DNA of 64,000 nt from the NCBI GenBank assembly GCA_037157565.1, contig JAZHRO010000062.1:1984001-2048000 (forward strand). Direction: 5' to 3'. Below are positions 11,617 to 23,258 of this stretch, piece by piece (positions within the stretch are counted from its first letter, which is position 1; each line of letters opens with the position of its first letter). Origin of the DNA: Thalassia testudinum (lineage: Eukaryota > Streptophyta > Magnoliopsida > Alismatales > Hydrocharitaceae). A model generated the notes under the pieces. That model had not been told where the DNA came from. It saw nothing but the letters and a program-made list of their open reading frames with translations, and searched no databases. Made by a program: the position numbers and the translations under genes.

Positions 11617-12919
11617 TGGATGCATTTGCGGAAAATGGTTCATTGTAGCGCATTTACAATGTCAATTTTAAATAAAGAATTGGATGTGAGTTCGAGTGTC
11701 GAACACAAGGAGGCAATAATATGAATCGCTTAGTCGCTTTCGTGTCACGTAAATAGGTCATTTGTTCGCTTGCAAACAGGATAGAATGAGAAAGAAAAGG
11801 GGGGAGAGAGAGGGTTAGAAAATCATTATGATGATGCGAGAATATCTAGCTACGGAAGGAATAAATATGATAATAGAATAGAGAACATATTGCATAAATG
11901 ATTCAATTCTACAATTACAATGGTAGATGAAAGCTTAAGCAATACAAATAATAAACCAAAAACTGGCTAAGTGGAAATGCGAGGCAGCCACGGTGGTGGA
12001 TGGGTGTTTGTCGGCGGCTCGGTGTCTTCCCAACCTTGCTTGAAGCTCTAAGGAGTGGTGGAGTTGCTTAGGTAGAGCATGGATGCAAATGGGAGGGATA
12101 GGTCCCTTTTTATTATTGAGGAGAGGGCTCAAATTAGTCCTCGGGTCAATAGCAACATTCAAAGACATCGCTGAAGACCCATCGCAAGTGTTGCCATAGC
12201 CCCCACCCATGCACCCCATTGGTGCGAGCCTCACGCGCCTGTGTCGCGCACATGCTTTGGTGCTGTGCTGGTCTCCGTAGAGTCACGCGCGCTGCTGCCC
12301 CATGCATACGCGCATGCACTTGCACTGCCACTGCCGTTGCTGCTGTACCGAGCCTTAATTGCGAAATTGAGGTGCAGCAGGATTCGAGTCTGCATCTAAT
12401 GGTTGCAGGTTGGCATTGCGACCAATGTGCCATCTGCGTGGATGGTTGTGAAGATGTTGAGGTGTTGGATCGGTGGCGATCGTTGGATGCTAATCCAACG
12501 GTGGATCTTATGTGGAGGAGGATCTCATCTGTGCATGATGAAGAGAGGAAGCGGGTGCAATCGATGAAGGAGTGGGTGCCACGTGTCATGTTTAGGGTCG
12601 TTGATCAGTGGATCAATGATCAGGATTTCTTGAGCTTGTTGTGGGAGCTACAGAGGTCGGATTGGGATGATTTTGAGTTCGTTGGACTCCGTTCGTCGAT
12701 CCAAATCTGTCCGTATGATCCGATCGCTCATGTAAGACCTGTTTCAAAATGGACCTATGTGCATGGTCATTAAACATTAATTCTAAGCGATTAAAATGTA
12801 AAGATTACGCAACATGCATGCAATGCTTCCAAGCCCATTATAATATGTCATTATCTCACAAGTACCCTTGAAATTAACTCTAATTGATAATATTAACACT
12901 GAACATTATAGAGTCATCA
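11617..12919 (-). mobile_element. Family 1-like solo LTR 1c inside the leader of 1b
   Basis: A minus-strand LTR of about 1.3 kb interrupts the leader: sequence homologous to the 1d and 1e leaders stops near 11616 and resumes near 12920. It carries the U5 word GTCGAACAC, a decayed TATA region near 12106 (AATAAAAAGG on the minus strand), a phrase shared with 1a (GGTCAATAGCAACATT) and A/B-box-like words. The ends are approximate because no target duplication could be defined. A plus-strand ORF of 184 codons across it is incidental. Confidence 0.65.
12380..12432 (-). promoter_or_regulatory. tRNA-like segment in LTR 1c
   Basis: On the minus strand TGGCACATTGG (A-box-like, 12422-12432) and GACTCGAATCC (B-box-like, 12380-12390), about 31 bases apart, which is normal tRNA gene spacing. 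Confidence 0.5.
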
Positions 12920-13314
12920 TGCACGAACACACAAATTAAGTAATCTTTAAGGGCACAATTCATCTAAAGGGCCCATCATATTCCAAGAGCACAATCATCG
13001 CAGGCCTTAATTAAAATTGTGTAGGCGTTGGCCCTAGGATTCATAGAGTCCGTTTCAGGGTATTCTCTTGAACACACTTCAAATTAGTGACGTTTGCTTG
13101 CTTCGAAAGGTGCTAAGATGGGGGGCCCGATTGTCAAACGACTTAAGTAGGGGTTTGGCATAATTAGCGACCCTCGGGACACACTCCCCTACTTCGCCAA
13201 CCCAACTTTACCACCATCAAGAGTAAGGACAACATCAAATTCATTGTGTGGTCAGAGTTCATTTCTGAAGCATAGGTCCTTATGCTACCCAATTTAAGGA
13301 CAGGTTTGGTTTGA

Positions 13315-14225
13315 TTGTACTGCAGAGCACCTTTTTCTCTTCTATCTTCCCTCCTACCTCACCAGCATTCTTCCACACCACACTTGCATTTCCAATCCTA
13401 CCCTCCTACCACCACTTATCCCCAAGATGATTACTATCCTGACTCGACTTATGACTACCCATCCACTAGTCGAGATAACTTTGATTGGGGATATGGTTCC
13501 TGACCTCAGTTTCTAGGGCTTAACCTTAGACAATAAGACTATAATTATTATCCTTTGCACGCCTATACTGATTATAAATCTCCACCCTTTGATGAACAAT
13601 CCAACATGATTTATAATGAAGAAGGATATGATGATTACAACAACTAACCTCTCCTGGATTATGCTGAACATAGGTCACCACCCTTTGAACAACCCGAAAT
13701 GACCTATTATCAGGAAAGGCACCAATAACCTCAATTCCTTGACTCCCATAGACTGAGTCCAAACCCACCCAACCCTGAACTGAACCATTCGATTCAGGTG
13801 AACCAGGTCTAAGATAGGGTGTTGGTTAACTTGAGGAACACCATACAATCTTTGGAAACTCAGCCAAGACCATGCACTGAAGCATTAGAGCCTATGATCA
13901 AAATGATTGACGATCTTAATAGTTATCTATTGGATTGGCTCCAAGATATTGAGGATAAGGGCCTGTGTGAGTTTTTACTTGGGAAGTTGTCAAGATTGAG
14001 GATGAAATTCGTGGTTGCCTTAGTTTAATCTTGGGATAATTCTCAAGATGAACCCCCTTTAGGAGAGCTAATGTCAAAACTCGCTCAGGCACCTGTCGGG
14101 GGGGGGGGCACATTTTATGAGACCGAGGATGACCAAGTTGGTTTAGAGCAACCCATTGAGGATGATGTGATTTTCTCACTCGAGATCCCTGAGCCAGGTA
14201 GCAAGGAAAAAGATGTCTCTATAGA
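13315..14225 (+). pseudogene. Tyrosine-rich ORF of element 1b (broken)
   Basis: I do not recognise a family. The frame opens directly after an acceptor-like TACTGCAG with no ATG in frame nearby. It encodes a low-complexity N-terminal part rich in Tyr, Pro, Asp, Ser and Thr (SYPPTTTYPQDDYYPD, then repeated YDYP/YNYYP-like words), then a likely helical part at 13819-14028 (VNLRNTIQSLETQP, EALEPMIKMIDDLNS, LLGKLSRLRMKFVVAL), then acidic sequence. The homologue in element 1e (minus, 40586-39213) keeps the same order and frame. In-frame stops occur near 13501, 13531 and 14026, and a run of about 11 G near 14098 shifts the frame. It occupies the gag position but has no visible gag motif. Confidence 0.6.
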
Positions 14226-14239
14226 CTAAGGAACAACAT

Positions 14240-14880
14240 ATGATTTTGAGACATATAAATGAGGATAAAGAATTTTTTCATTATGATGGTGAAGAATTTC
14301 TTTGTGAAGTCTCACTTGAGATTAAGGAAGATGATTTTAGTGAGACAAATGGGCCAAAGGAATCTGATCAATCATTTGAGGGCCCTATATTTGAGGATTA
14401 TGATCCGATTGGGGCTAACATGGAGGATTCAGATCCTATTTTAATAGATGATTCAATTAGTAGCCCCAACTTTCAACCACATCCTAAAGAGTTGAATGAT
14501 GATATGTTTGAAATCATTATACGCAAGTCAATCTTGATTCAGCATAATTTTTGGACATGGATAATTTAGATGGGGTGAACAACATGCTGGAGGTCCTAGA
14601 ATATGAAATTATGATTGTGGAGAATAGAAGTATGGAAATGAAAATCTGGGAGGCTAATTCTGGGGAAAATAGAGTTCTTGATCTAAGGGTTCTTATTGGC
14701 CTAAAACCACTTACTCTTTACCTGGACCCTTATGATATTTGTCCTAAGGATGTGCAACCCAAGTATATAATGATTGATTATCTTTTTGAGCTGAACCCTA
14801 AGTGGACAACCAAACCTATTGAACTAGATCTACTTATTGTTCACCATTTTAGACTTGGGTTACACACCACAAAACCATAG
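14240..14880 (+). pseudogene. Acidic continuation of the 1b ORF
   Basis: Two overlapping open stretches (14240-14569, 14551-14880) continue the previous ORF in shifted frames. The first is strongly acidic (words such as KEDDFSET and DSDPILIDDSIS); its counterpart in 1e reads EENDFSETYG. The second includes LRVLIGLKPLTLYLDPYD. Conservation in two elements suggests the ancestor encoded one longer protein. No catalytic motif was seen. Confidence 0.45.
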
Positions 14881-16487
14881 GCTTGGTCTAGCAAGCACAA
14901 CAGTCTCCAGTTCTGGGTAATTTTCATCTAGAGCCTCAGAACTACCCGACCCTAGGGCACGGGCCTGCATCACAATCTGGTCCACATCTATGAACATCTT
15001 CTGCTGGTTGGTTTGAGGATCAATCTTTTGATTCTGATCCTAACATGCACTTCTCAGTTCTTAATTTCTTCTCTTTGTTTGCATATTATGCCTAGCCGAA
15101 GGCATTAAACTTAGCATATGTGTATACTCCACTTTCTCTGCGGAGCCAACCAGATTTTCATGAAATTCAAGTGATATTTTATTTATTCCACCCTTTTCAT
15201 GTCTTTATTTTTATAATGAGGACATTGCATCAGTTAGGCATGGGATGGTGGATACTTAATCCTGAAATTATTTTGTTGGCTCTGTAGAATTTCTTTTATT
15301 CTCTTAAAAAAATTTAAAAAATTAAAAAAGATAAAAAAAATTGAATTAGGAGAAGAGAACTTAAACATTAGGAGTTATTAACTTTAGGAAATAATACGAT
15401 AGGACCTGAACACTTAGACTATTCAGGTCTTTGGACTTAATCAGCTCGGGTGTTCACTAAAATGTAGGACTTATTTCTCAAGTCCTCGCCATGTTAATTT
15501 TATTTTAATTTGGTTAATAAATTGGGGTGATAAGTACATGACTTATCAACCAGCCCTCTAATTTGAGGGGACTCTAAGTCTGAAGCATCTACACACTATT
15601 TGCACTGACTCAGTTTTCGATGATATTTACGGGAATTATATAGCTAATGAACTTTCTAGGGTAGTATGACTAATAAGTTGTCGTTGGTAACAACCCATTA
15701 GTTGGTTGTCTAGAGCCCAATTACATGACCATACTCTTTCTAGTGCCTTTAGGTAAATCTTAGATTAGGAAAGCCACCAATTCAGAAAAGAAAAAAATAT
15801 ATATATGCGTAAGAAGAAAAAAAAGAGAAAAAGGAAAACAAAAGCCATACTTCATCACACGAGTATGGCTGGCAAATGCTGTAGGTTGGATGTCCCATTG
15901 GCCGTTTGTCTAGAGCCCAGCTAATAAAAATGCACAAATAATTCCTAAAACACTTAGGGAAGAAGCAGGGAAGTAGAATAAATCGGGGAGATATACACTT
16001 GGTTCATCCTTGTGCTGACCCCATATACAAAATATAAAAAAGTAGGGAGAAAGCTACCGGTTGAACAGATACACCTTTTGGCAGAAATTTTTCTTAAGGT
16101 CACCTTGGGTTGTAGAAACTTGAATCCATTTTAATGGTCGCTTAGTGAGTCTATCACTTTTCACAAAATGCTTCAAAACTTAAAGTTCTTTTCGAGTCTT
16201 GGGTGGGTTGGGTAGCCGTAGAAAGCTACTTCGAAACTTTAAACTAAAAAATCTAAAAAATTAGAAAAAAAGAAAAAATAAAAAAAGTGTATCTTCCTTT
16301 TCCAAAATAAGGTAAGGACTTGGGCGATTTACATTTTAGCAGGCACCCGGGCACTGTTGAGTCGTCGTAGTTTAGGACCTTAGTTGAAATTTCTTCTTGT
16401 TAATAAACAACTTATGCTTAAGCGATCGAGTCCTATTTCTATTTTTATACATAGCATATGGTTTAGTTTTGCTAGGGACTAGCAAAA
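14881..16487 (+). other. 3' non-coding region of element 1b
   Basis: Alignable with 31237-32634 (1d), 36792-35881 (1e, minus) and 61791-60141 (1h, minus). Holds GAGGACATTGC (15218-15228) followed by a degraded G-rich motif, the dyad GATAAGT..ACTTATC near 15527-15550, two copies of the twin stem-loop motif (15665-15725 and 15863-15920) and A-rich runs. No coding potential seen. Confidence 0.75.
15665..15920 (+). repeat. Twin stem-loop motif of 1b
   Basis: Copy one has outer arms CTAATAA / TTGTCTAG and inner arms GTTGT / ACAAC. Copy two starts GGCTGGCAAATGCTG and is more decayed. Each is about 60 bases, about 200 bases apart. Confidence 0.65.
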
Positions 16488-16503
16488 GATAGGCATGGGG
16501 GTA
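16488..16503 (+). other. Polypurine tract of 1b
   Basis: AGATAGGCATGGGGGTA directly before the 3' LTR; nearly identical at 32635-32649 (1d) and 56777-56790 (2d). Confidence 0.85.
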
Positions 16504-18334
16504 TGATGTACATGCATCCATTTAGGTTTAAATGACTATTTATGCATGTTCCTAAGCTTATAGATGCATTCCATATTATAAATATTGCATAGCATGCATC
16601 ATTCTGCATTTAGCATATATTGTATAAATTATAGGCTAATTTGCTTCTTTTTGTGGCTAGGAGAGGAGATTTATTTCGAGTTCTTGGAATGAAGATCCAA
16701 CCATACGGATCTAATCAAGACGACGATCGGAGTCCAACACCTCCGAAATCATCTTGATTGGAATCTTGTAGCACCTTTTATAGTCCAAGGAAGTTCAAAT
16801 GCCAAGGGCCAAGGTGGCACCAATTCAAACCTCAGTTGCCAAATCTGATCGCACGGATGGATCTAGATCATCGATCACAACCCAATGGTGCGAAAGTTGA
16901 CCTGATCTGACAACCGTGGAGCATCTACAAAGCAAAGAAGACGAATGGCCATGATGGCACCATGTGGCGCCAGCGCAGCCTTCCAAATCCACTCAGACCC
17001 CTCCACTCATTAGCTTGGGATCTCTAACATGTGATCTCGATTGTTGGATCTCCATCCAACGGTCAAGAGCTCATGCCATATGACCACTCCACTCAACCAT
17101 CCAGCGCGATAGCACAACAATCACAAAGTAGGTTCTCAAATCAGTGGTGCTCGTTCAAAACTGGTTGCGGCATCTAATTTCACGAGCATGTGTGCAAATT
17201 TCTTGCATTCGCTAGATGGCCATCGAGTGGCACGAGACATGCCACATGGTGCAGTGGATGAAGAGAATTTCACGAACTGTTGATGACGCCTAGCTGGACA
17301 AGAACTCACACGATTTGTGCGCGGGTCTCGCGCCATCTCTACCCTCCATTCTTGATCTGATAGTTAGGAATAGTCCAAGCTGTGATCGCGATGGCACGGT
17401 TGGCATTTCACAGGCACGTACGCGAGTGAGGGCCCGCCTCAAGGTCGTTCGATCATGATCCAAGGCTCCACATGCTGCCATGTGTCTGTGCAAGGGTGCA
17501 TCAAGAGTTAAAGGCATGATCTGAGGGCGTTGGGGGTGCAATATGGGATGTTTGTTCACAATCGAATGATCTACAACCTCTCGAGTGTTGTGGCATGAGT
17601 TGGAGGCTTGAAATACCTGTATGGCTTTCAACTTTCACCTATATAAAGGCCCATGACCCCCCTATTCCTCATCATCTCTTCTTTCTCTCCCTCACCACCT
17701 CCAAGGCTCTAGAGAGAGCTTGTTCCAAGCCCAGGATGCTCCTCTAGAATAGAAAATAAATAGTTTTTCCTACTTCTCACCTCCTTTCGTGGAGCATCCC
17801 ATGGTTGTCTTCTCACCTCAATCCGAAAGTAGATCCTTGCCACGATGCCACCCTACCCCATCCTCCATCCTCTGACTCCATTCTTCTTCATCTAGCGTCT
17901 CGCCACCTTCATCTAGGGCATCGTCAAAGTGAGTCATCCTCCAAGTGACCATCAAGGAGGATTTCTCTCACCCCTCTATGTTTTATTACTTTCTAGTGTA
18001 ATTTTAATTTTGCAATTAGTTGTAATAGACATTGCTCCATTCTATACAATATTTCTCTCTCTCTCTCTCTTTATTTTGCAAGTAGATTAGCTAGATAACA
18101 TTTTTGTTGATTTGATCTCTTCCCTTATAAAAGTACCAAAAAAATCGCAAAAGATAAAAACACCAAAAATAAATAAAATCAACGCATGGATTTTCAAAAC
18201 CAGACGTTTGCCTTCCGATGTTCGACTCGAGACTCACTTTGAGTTTCGGTAAATTTTATCTGGTAGTGGATTTTTACGCACTACGATGACAGCTTTTCAA
18301 CTCAAAACTTTTTGCGTTCAAATCTCACTTACCA
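16504..18334 (+). repeat. 3' LTR of element 1b
   Basis: 1831 bp like the 5' LTR, TGATGTACA to TTACCA, TATA box at 17640-17647. The tRNA-like site near 17108 is decayed. Confidence 0.9.
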
Positions 18335-18667
18335 ATTACTAGTCGAGACTAGTCAAATCCACTAATGCACAACTTCAATGAGGGTAGCACCTCTTTACAG
18401 AACTTTCTTCCCTTTTACACTTGAACAAGTAAAGAATAACAAAACTTCCATCAACTTAGGTCACAAATCAAAATAATAGGAACATAAAATAACAATAATT
18501 CCTATGGAACCTTAATAAATATGCAAATTAAGTTTTTGAGGTTGCAGAAGAACATACTTTAGAAAGCATTGATTGCAAGCGTAGAGGCATGAAAGCACTA
18601 GAGTGAAAGAGCATATTTCTTTTTAGAGGCTCTTGAAGGTGTGTTTTGAAGTGGGGGTCGAGGGGTC

Positions 18668-18677
18668 CTATTTATAG
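18668..18677 (-). promoter_or_regulatory. TATA box of the copia LTR
   Basis: CTATAAATAG on the minus strand, just downstream of the motif array. Confidence 0.6.
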
Positions 18678-18711
18678 GTGCTTTCAAGCCCGATTTAGAA
18701 TGTTTATAAAT

Positions 18712-18950
18712 ACAACATTGGTTGATCAAAATTAAGCATTGGTTGATCAAATAAACTTTGGTTGATGAAGATAAAATTTTGATCGATTCTATGTTGATCG
18801 ATTAAACTAAGAAATTGATCGACTTGAAGCACAAATTAAGGATTTAACTATTAGAGGATTTTGATTGATTAAAATATAGGATTGGTCGATAAAATGAGTT
18901 TGGTCAATCAAGTTAAGAAAGTTGGTCGATCAACAGTGTTAAAAACTTAA
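18712..18950 (-). repeat. Array of GATC-core palindromes
   Basis: About ten irregularly spaced copies of TTGATCAA, TTGATCGAT and near variants, in the U3 part of the LTR. Confidence 0.75.
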
Positions 18951-19078
18951 TTTTTAAAATATATATGCATGACATGCTACTCTTTCAATTAAGTCCATAT
19001 AGAATTTTTCTCCCTCTGTTATTAACAAAAAGCTTATGATAAAATATAAGTTTCAAAGCAAGTAAACTATAACATAAG

Positions 19079-20726
19079 CTCCCCCTTTTTATATGTCTAA
19101 TGCAATCCATAACATGCTTCTTTACAAAAATAAAGAGATAATTGAAATTGGATAGCAACAATCAATATCAAGATAATCGAAGTCCATCATAAAAGAGAGC
19201 TACAGATATAAGAAGAAATAGAAATAATTAACCAACAGGCCATATACTATAAAGTACTACAGAATAAAGTGCTGGAAATAGGGAGAAAACTAGAAAAAAC
19301 TAAGAAAGGCCTCTATATTAGAGGGAAACTCTGCATCTATATCAAAGTCATCAAGAGAATAGTTGGCAATGTTGGGTCCTACAAACGATGATGCATGAAG
19401 TCATAGTCGAGGTCTCAAAATAGGTGATAGGTGCTCATCTTCGTTGTCGATCAGGATGGAGTAACAAGAGTACCGGTCTACTGATGTCGAGGAGGTGCCA
19501 AAGTTGTAGCCTGGTCATGAGGAGGGGGTGCTGCTGTTGCTACTGCTAGTCGTCTGGCTCTAGGAGGCTGCTAGCTGCAAAACTACGATGCGTGTATCTG
19601 CTCTCCCAATTGATCCAGAAATTGTCCCTACCTACTCAGGTAATCAAATACCTAAGTCCTGTGCTCCATAATCATGGTGCCAGTTTCTTTCTATCTGTGC
19701 ATCATGAGAGAGATGTTGGTGACGTCCTGTACACCTAGAGAGTCATGCTTGGTAAACTGCTTGTCAAGGTAGGGCCACTTGTGGCTGAAGAAGGATGGAG
19801 TGGGTCTCACTGGAGGAGGGTAGTAGGCTTGAAAGTGCTGGTAAGGGGTGTATGAGGGTGTAACAGTAGCGGGTCCAACCTGAGAAGGTGGAGGCTAGGT
19901 GGAAGTAGAAGTAGAAGCTGCTTAAGGGGGAGGGGGATCCTGTCATCCTGGACGTCCTACTTCATCTTGGAGTAGGTGAGCTATCCAAAAATATTGACCC
20001 TTGTGATGAATTGCTTGTGATTAATATCCATTAGCACACTAAAATTATGAAAATATCAGAGAGAAGGGTGCCAAAGGGGAAGACGGTAGTAGGTTTCCTC
20101 TCCATAAAGGTGAGGATGAAGTGGTTCCAATTAAATGCCTTGTTAGTCATGAAGGTGTAGATAGCCACAAGCATGGGATCGGGATAGTTCTCGAAAGACG
20201 TGGACTTAGAGATGAAATTCCATATAAGTACGCATTTGAGAAACTATAGGAGAGGATGAAAGTTGGGAGACTTGGTTGGCTTGCCCAAGTCATAGAATCT
20301 AGGAGTCATTAGGGTCCCTTAAATAGTCTAGTAGAGGTGTCATGGTGGAGCTCAAGATAAGTTGGACTAAAAGCACGACAATTGAGAACCTGCATAAGGA
20401 CATTGGCATTGACCATGACCTCAATGCCATACACATTCGAAGTAAGTTTAATATAGAATCCTTCATCAATGTTGCAAAGGTTCGCATAAAAAAGATGAAA
20501 ACCATGGGGTCTACGCCCTTAATTCTCCTACCCTTAGCACCTGCATAGAAATTCTAATCAAAAAGACGATCGATTTTGTGAAATAGGAGTCTATCTCTAA
20601 GGCCGGGGAATACATGCTCAAAGTAGTCGAGGTTGATAGGGCAACCCATGTGAGGAGAGAATTTGGAATAGAGGGAAAAGTTGGCAACCCAGGTAGCAGA
20701 ATGCTTGTTACAAGAAAATAAGACAA
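19079..20726 (-). pseudogene. Degenerate coding region resembling the 'putative plant transposon protein' domain
   Basis: Minus-strand internal region after the copia-like polypurine tract. Pieces in different frames read, from high to low coordinates: NLDYFEHVFPGLRDRLLFHK and NFYAGAKGRRIKGVD (about 20650-20510), EGFYIKLTSNVYGIEV and NANVLMQVLNCRAF (about 20470-20370), then NYPDPMLVAIYTFMTNKAFN and PFGTLLSDIF (about 20190-20050). The order and spacing recall the domain called putative plant transposon protein in LTR-derived plant ORFs; I recognise it only from general pattern. Frameshifts and stops are frequent. A Pro/Ser-rich tail follows toward 19760. Confidence 0.4.
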
Positions 20727-21501
20727 ATACTAGCTAATATAAGAAATAAAAAGAGATGAAGAAAGGCCCTCTAAGTAGTCAGAAGGTTTCGCTCCAAGTG
20801 CGGCGGCTCCCGCATTATGAAGAAAACTTTTGTGCTCCTGGTATCCTCCTCTGTTCGTCCTCCAAGGGTAGATGTCTTCACTGGCTTTTCCTCCTTTGCT
20901 TGGTCGTCCCCTTGAAGTAGGTTGCTCCTTGGTGTGGCACAAGGAAGAAGAGAGAAGAAGAAGAAGGCACCAAGGAGGCGAGCATGTTGCCTCCTTGATC
21001 TTCTTTTCTTCTCCTCCTTCCTTGGCCAAATTGTATAGGTGTGGGTATGGGATTTATGATAACCAACGGTGATCTTTTTGGTAGTGAAGTGTTGGTACAT
21101 ATAGGAAGGGAAGGGGAGGTAGGTGTGGCTCTTGAGTGGATGGCTAGGATGGGGTTTGGAATGGTGGTTAAAGGATTAAGGGCTAGGATGGGGTGGTGCC
21201 AACTAAAGGGTGTGGGTGGTGGTGGTTATGGGTGGTTAGCCACCCTTTGGTGGCTGCCCATGGTGGAAAGGCACCACCCTTTTGGTGCCAAATCTAAGGT
21301 TTCTATAAGGGAGAATTTTGGAGGGAAATTTTAGGGGGTAGGTGTAGGGTGGATATCCACCATTGTTGTGGCACCAAAACAAGGGGTGGTTGGAGTAGAG
21401 TTGGCGCCACTTTTGTGGTGCCCTTTGGTGGTGGTTGAGGGGTGAAGGGGTGGCTACAAAGGTGGTGCCAAATTGTAGGACTAGGTATCATAGTTGAACT
21501 A
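20727..21501 (-). mobile_element. Copia-associated LTR, left part (split by element 3)
   Basis: Sequence left of element 3 with no coding signal of its own: purine-rich stretches (20940-20975), GGTGGTGCC/GGTGCC words between 21190 and 21470, and a weak TATA-like site near 21050. It continues at 48991, after element 3, and then reaches a copia RNase H on the minus strand, so it is best read as the 3' LTR of that element. The left edge is uncertain. Confidence 0.4.
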
Positions 21502-23238
21502 TGATTAGCTAATATTTGTGGGCTATTTAAGTATTTAAGTGCCTAGACATTAAGTTAATTTTAACATTTAGATAGCATACATTAGGATGTAAATAAATTA
21601 ATTCATATTTTTAGCTTAAGTGCATAATTCATGTGTGGCATCCATATCTAAATGCATTTAGAATTAACCTAGAATTGCATGCATTTGATTAGTTAATTAA
21701 TTAGGTGCATTACATACATTGTTTTAATTAACACAGAAGTTAAGGAGTTATGTATAAATAATCCTAATTATTTTATTATTCTTCTTTTTTCTCCTTCTGC
21801 AAGAACGACTCCACCTCTCCTGCGGCAGCTATACCTCCTTAATGGTTGTGAGAAGTGGATCTGCTCCCGCCTCTCCAGTTCAAATCCTTGCACAAGGCTA
21901 AAAGAGAGGGGCAGCTGCTACCGTGCTCGGGGAGGCCATCATCCCATTTCACCACCGTGCAGCATTCCACCACCGTGGGTCTCCATGGCCAAGCTCCGTC
22001 ATATCGTAGGCCGGTAGGGTGATAGACTGCCACACCAAGAGGTTGGAGTTGGCCGCCACCGTGTACGAGCTCCTTGAAGATTGCCTACCGTGAGTGCATC
22101 TACTGATGCATGACTTGCCTTCCCCTGTACACCACCACAACCATTGCCATTCACGCCAGGTCAACCATCCTGCACGCGCCACGCATCTCCTCACTGCACG
22201 CTACACCCAAGCCCCTAGTGCACACCCACTAGTGTCCCTCCGACGCACCCAGTCACCTCCAGACCACGCGCCCGCACCCCTTGCAGCGCATCGTCGTGGC
22301 ATGCTTAGCGCCGCCCGCAACCACTCCAAGTTGCTGCTCCAGCAGCAACAGAGCACCCACTCGCCTCTAGCTCACGTGTGCAGAGTGCATGCATCACCTG
22401 CAGCAGCAGCAGCTTCGCCTGTGCACAAAGCACGTTGCGCCTTCGCCTGCACCTCCCGCGATGCGCGCAGGCACTACCAGTCCACGCAGTAGCTGCAGCT
22501 GTAGCACCATGCACGCAGCCACACGTCCTCCAGCAGCTCCGGCCGCGCACACCTCCAGTGCATGCAGCAGGTAGTGCATGTGTCCCTTGCAGATTAGCCT
22601 CACCCGCACGAAGCTCTCCACCCACGCCTGCATGCCCAACATGCTCGCGTCCCCTCACCTTCGCGGGTGTCAGCAACAAGTAGAGCTGCAGCCTGCCGCC
22701 ACCCACCGTCGACCTTTCTTTCGTTCTCTTGTCTCCAGCCACTTCGCGCTGAGCTGCTACCGCCATCGAGTGCAGCTTAGCCCAAAGGACCTCCGACGAG
22801 CTTCGCATCTCCGACCAAACCTTCCTCGTCACGCATGGTGGAGGGGAAGTCCTTCCCCTATTTTGCATTTGATTTCTTATTACATTTCACTGCCATTGCA
22901 AAAGGAGAACTTTTTATTTAATAATATTATATTCTAGTGATTCTATAAGAACCTCCTCATCTTTCATTGAAATGCAAGTTCAATGATTACATGCATTGTT
23001 ATCCTAATTAGAAAGGGGCTTTTAGCTTGCTTAGTTAGGAAAACTAATTGTGAACATTATTATTTTCAAATTTAGCGAGTCTTAATAAGTCATTGCCTTC
23101 CTGTGAATATGACCCGCTCTCCTGTGAGTGGTTTAATTTTAATTTTAATTACTTTGATTAGTCGATTTTCCACCACTTATAAATACAAATGACAAATCAT
23201 CTTAATCATCATTTTCGAAAGCAAAAATCGTCTTATCA
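21502..23238 (+). repeat. 5' LTR of element 3
   Basis: TATA box TATAAATA at 21753-21760. A GC-rich stretch with many CAG/GCA words (22090-22850) opens several long but incidental frames on both strands. U5 word TTGCCTTCC (23093-23101) can pair with GGGAGGCAA at 23255-23263. Confidence 0.9.
21753..21760 (+). promoter_or_regulatory. TATA box, 5' LTR of element 3
   Basis: TATAAATA; repeated at 47521-47528 in the 3' LTR. Confidence 0.65.
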
Positions 23239-23240
23239 AA

Positions 23241-23258
23241 TGGCGTCGTTGCCGGGGA
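23241..23258 (+). other. Primer-binding site for tRNA-Asp (element 3)
   Basis: TGGCGTCGTTGCCGGGGA, two bases after the LTR end, one mismatch to the tRNA-Asp complement. Confidence 0.9.

Larger units (their letters stand above)
10816..13314 (+). other. Leader of element 1b
   Basis: Non-coding leader alignable with those of 1d (26813-28126) and 1e (minus, 41745-40587): shared words include AATCTTGCTTGAAA, GTGGACC and AAGGGCCCATCA. It is lengthened by insertion 1c. The GTAAGTGT of 1d and 1e reads ATAAGTGT here near 10957, so the donor-like site is lost. TACTGCAG at 13318-13325 remains at the acceptor-like position. Confidence 0.7.
8964..18334 (+). mobile_element. Complete family 1 element 1b
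   Basis: Both LTRs are present and are exactly 1831 bp each (8964-10794 and 16504-18334), starting TGATGTACA and ending TTACCA. The flanks are ATGAC (8959-8963) and ATTAC (18335-18339), a five-base duplication with one mismatch. Order: LTR, tRNA-Asp primer site, long leader carrying solo LTR 1c, tyrosine-rich ORF remnant, non-coding region with twin hairpin motif, purine tract, LTR. No gag, protease, reverse transcriptase or integrase is visible, so it must have moved in trans. The insertion splits a copia LTR. Confidence 0.9.
18340..19078 (-). mobile_element. Copia-type LTR, right part, with TTGATC-motif array
   Basis: Resumes the LTR cut at 8963; AGTCGAGACTAGTCAAATCCACTAA parallels the layout after 37420 in the SIRE-like LTR. 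TATA box CTATAAATAG on the minus strand (18668-18677). Upstream of it on that strand (18712-18950) lie about ten copies of short palindromic motifs TTGATCAA / TTGATCGA. On the minus strand the LTR start is near 19075, preceded by AAAAAGGGGGAGC (19079-19092), a copia-like polypurine tract. Confidence 0.65.

Noticed and set aside
12219..12773. 184-codon plus-strand ORF
   Set aside because: Antisense to LTR 1c; no recognisable protein motif and not kept in related LTRs.
22094..22868. Overlapping ORFs on both strands, up to 187 codons
   Set aside because: GC-rich LTR of element 3; the equivalent 3' LTR region (47860-48520) has different frames.
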